The notes under the pieces: generated by a model
Databases searched by the model: none
What the model was told of the DNA's origin: nothing
Seen by the model: the letters and a program-made list of their open reading frames with translations, nothing else
Shown: piece by piece, positions 59,039 to 64,000 of the stretch
How the letters are laid out: each line of letters opens with the position of its first letter
Position numbering within the stretch: the stretch's first letter is position 1
Source of the DNA: Pirellula sp.
GTDB taxonomy: Bacteria > Planctomycetota > Planctomycetia > Pirellulales > Pirellulaceae
Assembly: GCA_021299695.1 (NCBI GenBank)
Contig: JAJTEK010000014.1
Coordinates: 1-64,000, forward strand
Length of the DNA stretch: 64,000 bases
Direction of reading: 5' to 3'
Position numbers and translations under genes: made by a program

Positions 59039-60208
59039 TCAATCCTCCCAACCAGCGAAGTAGTTCATGTCTTTGTCGAACTGGTCGAAAAAACCCGTTG
59101 GCCACTGGTCAATCGTACCGTCGGAGGCTACCTGGGGACTGCGATATGGAACCTCTCCATCGCGTTGCGCCGAGAAGAAGTGCAAAGCAACGTCCTTCGA
59201 GTCGATTTTACCGCTTTTGACGGCTCGGCGTATGCCGTTCAAAACGTGATCACTATGCGATTCGACGATCACTTGAATCCCCGCCTGTGCAACTTCGGCA
59301 AGGAACTCTCCGATGAGAGCTTGCCCGGAGGGGTGCAGGTGAACTTCTGGATTTTCGATCAACAGCAAATCACCTTTTTCCGCTGCAAGTGCCGCAACAA
59401 TGACGGGCAGAACTTGCGTAAGTCCGAACCCGACGTTGATCGGACGGTGAAAGTCGGTGTCGTTGCTAGTTCGTATGCCTAGCAAAACGCTATTGGTTTG
59501 GGCGACCTTTTCCAATTGAAGCATGATCCCCGGAAAGAAGTTTTGCATGCGTGCTTCAAGTTGTTTGAACAAGGTTGGTGGTGCCGATTCAATGAGAAGC
59601 GTATCGATAACCGCATGGTCTGACTTTTGATAAAGAAGTCCGACTGCGTTTTCACCACGAGAGCCGACAACTTGCAGCGCGTTTGGATCCTTTAGTTGAT
59701 AGCTGTCACGTGGGCCGACTCGCTCTGCAGTAAGATAGGTCAATGTGCGTATGCTCCGGGGCAGTCCACCCGTCCGAGGTATTTCTTGGTCGGACTCAGG
59801 GCACAGGTAGTGCAATCGATTGGGGTAGTCCAAAGTTACTGACCCAGGGGGCCAATTGGCCTGAACGGTGACGTTCGCCACACGCAATGACATGGCTTCT
59901 TTGTCTTCTTCGCATGTGAATTGCCAATGCAATTCAATGTTGTCGATCAACACGCCGATCTTTAATTCATAACGACCATGAACTTTGTCGATCACATCGC
60001 CGGCGGAGCCGAGTTGAATCAATCCACCATTGAGTTGCAGGCGATTGGACCACTCATGCTCCGACATGGTTTGATGAAGCAGTACGAGCGCCTGCATGAT
60101 GGTCGATTTACCCGATGCATTAGTTCCTGAGAGTAATGTTAAACTTGCTAACGGGAGCGACAATTTGCGGAAACATTTGAAGTACTCAAGATCAAGTCTG
60201 GTAATCAC
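59039..60208 (-). CDS. AAA family ATPase (AAA_21/DUF3696-like)
   Basis: MITRLDLEYFKCFRKLSLPLASLTLLSGTNASGKSTIMQALVLLHQ (Walker A); LLLIENPEVHLHPSGQALIGEFLAEVAQAGIQVIVESHSDHVLNGIRRAVKSG (Walker B/His switch). Confidence 0.93.
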   Translation of the reverse strand: MITRLDLEYFKCFRKLSLPLASLTLLSGTNASGKSTIMQALVLLHQTMSEHEWSNRLQLNGGLIQLGSAGDVIDKVHGRYELKIGVLIDNIELHWQFTCEEDKEAMSLRVANVTVQANWPPGSVTLDYPNRLHYLCPESDQEIPRTGGLPRSIRTLTYLTAERVGPRDSYQLKDPNALQVVGSRGENAVGLLYQKSDHAVIDTLLIESAPPTLFKQLEARMQNFFPGIMLQLEKVAQTNSVLLGIRTSNDTDFHRPINVGFGLTQVLPVIVAALAAEKGDLLLIENPEVHLHPSGQALIGEFLAEVAQAGIQVIVESHSDHVLNGIRRAVKSGKIDSKDVALHFFSAQRDGEVPYRSPQVASDGTIDQWPTGFFDQFDKDMNYFAGWED

Positions 60209-61322
60209 CTAACACCTCTTGGAACATTTCGTTGGCGATAGCGAAGCGTTTCTTGACTTTCCAGGTGCTATTGGGACCGTTAGTGATCACATCGTTAAAC
60301 TCTGGGTTTAACATCAACGAATAGAAACGGCTTTTTAGTTCTTTTGATTTCGCTTTGACAAGATCCGTCGAATAGTGGGCCAATCCAGTAGACATCACAT
60401 CCCATAGTGAGGCATTGACAACACTTCGGTGACTTTGACCAGGAACATGTTTGCGAAAAGCATGCCGCCCGAAAAGCTCTAGATTATTAGTGAGGCTTAA
60501 TCGCAGCGCTTTGGATGCATCCGCAAGCTGCGTCTCAGATAGCTGGTTGAAATTTTCCAACGCACGGGCAAGGAACTCATCCATGTCACTCTTATTGTAA
60601 GCTTCGACGCCCAGTGAGTAGAAACCGCAAAAACGATTTACGAATTCACGATCCCGCATTTTCTTGGAATCGAGACTTCCACCCGTTGCATTCTTGAAAA
60701 GACGGGTTCCCACTTCTGCCTTCAGCCAACGGGTAGCGGCGCCCATGTAAAGGCAGTTTCGCATCTGTTGCCTAGTGAGTTTAACCCCACTATTGACTCG
60801 ATCAAAGATATCGAGTTTGGCCCGTTCAGGAACTTTCGAGTCGATGATGTAAAGTTCAAGATTGCAATCCTCGACGCGATTCTGGAACTTTGGTGACAGC
60901 TCGCTAAAGTGCTTACCATGCAAGCTTTCTTGCGTCGGCAGATAAAGTCTAAAGTCATTCCGAAGAAAAGATTGGAATGTGGATAGACGCTGCAGACCAT
61001 CGACGACGATCGTGCGTCCTTTTTTGTCTTCTGCCAAGTAGAAAACCGGGAGTGGGATACGCATCAGCACCGATTCGATCAAGCGGCTTTGTTTTTCCAT
61101 ATCCCAAACAAAATCGCGTTGGAAATCGGGATTCAGGATAAAACCACCTGCAGCAATTCGGCGAACGACATCGAAGACGGTTCTTGTTTCTTTGCGGATT
61201 AAAAAAGTATCGATGGGATAGTCGCCCAAACCGCTATCTTCGGCTCCATCGAGGCCTTCGATTTTCTCCTCTTGGAATGCGAGTTCTACGTCGCTGATCG
61301 TCTCGTGGTTGTCGGTGGACAT
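60192..61322 (-). CDS. DUF262 domain-containing protein (GmrS/ParB-like nuclease fold family)
   Basis: ILNPDFQRDFVWDMEKQSRLIESVLMRIPLPVFYLAEDKKGRTIVVDGLQRLSTFQSFLRNDFRL...IFDRVNSGVKLTRQQMRNCLY. Confidence 0.93.
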   Translation of the reverse strand: MSTDNHETISDVELAFQEEKIEGLDGAEDSGLGDYPIDTFLIRKETRTVFDVVRRIAAGGFILNPDFQRDFVWDMEKQSRLIESVLMRIPLPVFYLAEDKKGRTIVVDGLQRLSTFQSFLRNDFRLYLPTQESLHGKHFSELSPKFQNRVEDCNLELYIIDSKVPERAKLDIFDRVNSGVKLTRQQMRNCLYMGAATRWLKAEVGTRLFKNATGGSLDSKKMRDREFVNRFCGFYSLGVEAYNKSDMDEFLARALENFNQLSETQLADASKALRLSLTNNLELFGRHAFRKHVPGQSHRSVVNASLWDVMSTGLAHYSTDLVKAKSKELKSRFYSLMLNPEFNDVITNGPNSTWKVKKRFAIANEMFQEVLGDYQT

Positions 61323-61464
61323 GATCTGAGTTTCAGAAGATTCGTCGGGCCGGACTCGGAGGTTCTAAATTCATCTCCGCTCATTCTACGACAAAACAAA
61401 CAAAATGGGTAAAAAATGAGCTTGTCGGATGATTTCGGGACAACTTTCGCATGGCAAAATCGGA

Positions 61465-61920
61465 CTAGGCAGCGGGTAGAGACTGTTCAAGCTCTCGTTC
61501 GCTGTGTTCTTCGGCCAGTTCTAGGAAATCGAAGGTGTATTCGTCTTGGTGGATCAGTACGTTTTTTGACCAGCCGAACTTGCGAGTCATGGGCAGGTAG
61601 AACTCCGGCTTGAGAGGGTCGGAGCGACGCTCCATGATGGCAATATTTTGGCTCCAGCCGATTTCTCGCACCAGCGGTGCGAGTTTTTCCAAGCCCCGGT
61701 AGAGCTCGAAAAAGGCCCGCATCCGCCAGAGATTTGAGGCCGAAAAACCGCTTACGCCGGGGAATTCCTTCTGCAGGTCTGTCGCCAGTTTCTGAACGAT
61801 GGCTTTCGCGTCTTCCAATTGTGCCGCAGGTTGTGGCACAACACCCGCCATAGTTCGGTAGAGTGCTATGGGTATCCTAGTCGGCTCTGTCATGCGGGCA
61901 CCACCGTGCCGGGGTCGCAA
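61465..61920 (-). pseudogene. Truncated DUF1016 (YhcG-like PDDEXK) gene
   Basis: DUF1016_N-like KLATDLQKEFPGVSGFSASNLWRMRAFFELY...FYLPMTRKFGWSKNVLIHQ jumps directly to DEYTFDFLELAEEHSERELEQSLPAA*; linker and PDDEXK domain missing. Confidence 0.75.
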
Positions 61921-62046
61921 TTAGAGAAAATAATCTCCAGCCACTGGTTGGAGAAGTCCCATACTCTACGAGTGGTTTTGCGGAGCCCGAAACCAAAAAC
62001 AGATTCCGCAAAGTTTTTTGTAGCGATTTTAGACTCCGCAACCACG

Positions 62047-62463
62047 CTAGAAGACTTCCCGGCCTTCGGCCAAATTGATCAGTCCAGGAAAGCCTAGAGT
62101 AGCAGGTCGTCTACCGCTGCCAGATTGTAATTCTCGGACAATGCCTGCGTCCCTTATCTGCCGGAGCAGGCCCAACGCGGTTTTTTTGTGAATCCCGTAT
62201 TCCAGATTAAGTTTCTCCGCCAGATCGGAAGAACGAAAGACGGGTTTGCTGAAGATCGCATCTAGAATGATAACGGTATACTGCGAGTGAGTAGCCTCGT
62301 GAATCACCTGTTTCATTTCTTCGTAGATGGCTTGAATTGCGGACAATCGGACGCTGTTCTGCCCAGCGTTGGAACTGATCTGCGTTACAGGAACGCCTGC
62401 TAAGCAGCTATTTGAAAACAATCCTTCCTTACGATTGATACCATCGAATTCATGGAAGATCAC
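62047..62463 (-). pseudogene. C-terminal (winged-helix) remnant of a Fic-family protein
   Basis: AIQAIYEEMKQVIHEATHSQYTVIILDAIFSKPVFRSSDLAEKLN..KKTALGLLRQIRDAGIVRELQSGSGRRPATLGFPGLINLAEGREVF resembles Fic C-termini; no HPFxxGNGR catalytic motif present. Confidence 0.65.
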
Positions 62464-64000
62464 GATTCAACTTCCTTCACCAAATCAAGGTAATAATCCG
62501 AGTTCCAATTTTGAATCGCGTTTAGGCAAGATCGTACCACCAACTTGCATTCGCTCATGTCGGGAATCGTGAGTGATCGTGTAATTGTAGTGTTATGCGA
62601 ATAATTATTTATGAATTTCCAGACCTTCTCGCGGACGACTTCGTCTGGAAAGATTCGATCCATTTTACCCTTGAGTCCAATGGATAAAGGAATCATTATC
62701 CCCCCAAAGGCTTCCATGAATCGGCGAACAACATTCGGAAGGCTCAGCAAACTCGTATAATCACCTGTCGCCGAATTATCAAACTGATACAGTGTTGAGA
62801 AAAGGAAGTGATATTCCGATTTGAACTTTAAAAGCTCCTTTGGAATTGGCTCAAGGACTGCTTCGCCGTCATCCATACGCGTGACAAGAACAACACCCCA
62901 TTTCTTCCATAACGCATAATCTTTTTTGTTTTTTTCGTCATCCACCGCCCACTCACGAATCAAGTTGAAGAACTCAAAGCTATGCGTTGAAAGGAAGAGC
63001 TGGCAACACCCGGAAAGTTGTGTCTTGATGAGCGCATAGGTGTTGAAAAGGTGGTTCGCGTCGAGGCTTGAGATAGGGTCATCAATGAAAATTCGAGTCT
63101 CAGCTAGCGGTTGTTGTCCATCCTGGACTCTTGTGATGAAGTAGGCGAAAGCAATTGCTGTTCGTTCGCCCTCGCTCAGGTTCTTGGCTACATTTGTTCC
63201 ACGAACGATCTGAAACCGCTTTTCACTCGAGACTGTAACCCTCAAATCGTTCTTTCCAAAGTAGGCTGAAAGCAGTTCGTTGATCCGCTCAGATCCCTTC
63301 GCGGCATCTGATAAATCCCTCTCTAATTTTTCGATTTCTGCCTCTAATTCGCATAATTTTTTTGATTGATTGTCGATGTTTAGTTCCAGCGTTTCAACTT
63401 CCTTTTTTGTCTCGTTGTATCTTTCCTCTATGACAAAGTATGCTGCAAAATGCTTTTCAAGTGCGAGGAGCGCCTCGTTGCGATTCTTTTCGAAGGCGAT
63501 GGTTCTTTGGTTGTGTGAGTCAATGACATTATTGATCGCCTCGATTTTAGCGGCGATTTGGTCGTCAGGATCATCAAACATCGGGAGTTCAATAACATCA
63601 AATGCCTTTGTCTGCTTTGCCCGCACAAGTCGTTCTAAGGCTTGTAAAGCGCATAACCTTTCGCTCAAAGTATTGTTCAGAGAACTCTCTTCAACCACGA
63701 ATCGTTCAACAAGTTCTGGGTAGAAGTCGTTCCTGTGATCTAGAGGGATTTTCTCCTTCATCGCCTCTTCTATTGTACGACCAAGATTTACGAGATCTCC
63801 CATCAGACTCTTGTATTCGGCAGAAAAGTGCCCTTCGAGTTGATCTAATAAATCCCTGGGTAACAAATGCCCGCAGAATTGGCAGACGGCTTCATCGTCA
63901 TGTATTTGTAGGCCATCGTTTACCCAGCGTTCAATTGTCGGGTTCTCTTTGAGTCGTTGGATTGGTTCGCTTGCGGTGACTGTTCTAGCAAGTAATGAGG
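62460..64000 (-). CDS. AAA_13/RloC-PrrC-like ATPase, 5' end beyond the window
   Basis: Frame stays open to base 64000 (...SLLARTVTASEPIQRLKENPTIERWVNDGLQIHDDEAVCQFCGHLLPRDLLDQLEGHFSAEY...); LSEGERTAIAFAYFITRV (signature), IFIDDPISSLDANHLF (Walker B), coiled coil. Confidence 0.85.
   Translation of the reverse strand, partial: SLLARTVTASEPIQRLKENPTIERWVNDGLQIHDDEAVCQFCGHLLPRDLLDQLEGHFSAEYKSLMGDLVNLGRTIEEAMKEKIPLDHRNDFYPELVERFVVEESSLNNTLSERLCALQALERLVRAKQTKAFDVIELPMFDDPDDQIAAKIEAINNVIDSHNQRTIAFEKNRNEALLALEKHFAAYFVIEERYNETKKEVETLELNIDNQSKKLCELEAEIEKLERDLSDAAKGSERINELLSAYFGKNDLRVTVSSEKRFQIVRGTNVAKNLSEGERTAIAFAYFITRVQDGQQPLAETRIFIDDPISSLDANHLFNTYALIKTQLSGCCQLFLSTHSFEFFNLIREWAVDDEKNKKDYALWKKWGVVLVTRMDDGEAVLEPIPKELLKFKSEYHFLFSTLYQFDNSATGDYTSLLSLPNVVRRFMEAFGGIMIPLSIGLKGKMDRIFPDEVVREKVWKFINNYSHNTTITRSLTIPDMSECKLVVRSCLNAIQNWNSDYYLDLVKEVES

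Overview
This 64-kb window looks like planctomycete chromosome (Pirellulaceae-like). Lineage-typical content includes DUF1549/DUF1553/DUF1501 proteins, a membrane-bound dehydrogenase/cytochrome c fusion, a PmoA-family protein, PEGA lipoproteins and dispersed repeats. Bases 1-54.3 kb are mostly core or lineage genes: topA, gcvP with an upstream tandem glycine riboswitch, tgt, rsmA, an HtrA-like protease, a heptosyltransferase, a SulP transporter with a PII-like tail, an SNF2 helicase, and a FliF-like ring protein outside any flagellar cluster. A tRNA-Arg(CCT) at 54215-54288 precedes an accessory, defence-like block (54.8-64 kb, all minus strand). Read in transcription order the block holds: a partial AAA_13/RloC-like ATPase running off the right edge, a Fic C-terminal remnant, a truncated DUF1016 gene, a tightly coupled DUF262 / DUF3696-type ATPase / unknown-protein trio, and hsdR carrying an in-frame dispersed repeat. 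The DUF262-ATPase-unknown trio is the best candidate for an uncharacterised system. Everything is from reading the sequence and the supplied ORFs; no database search was possible, so family names are motif-based recognition.
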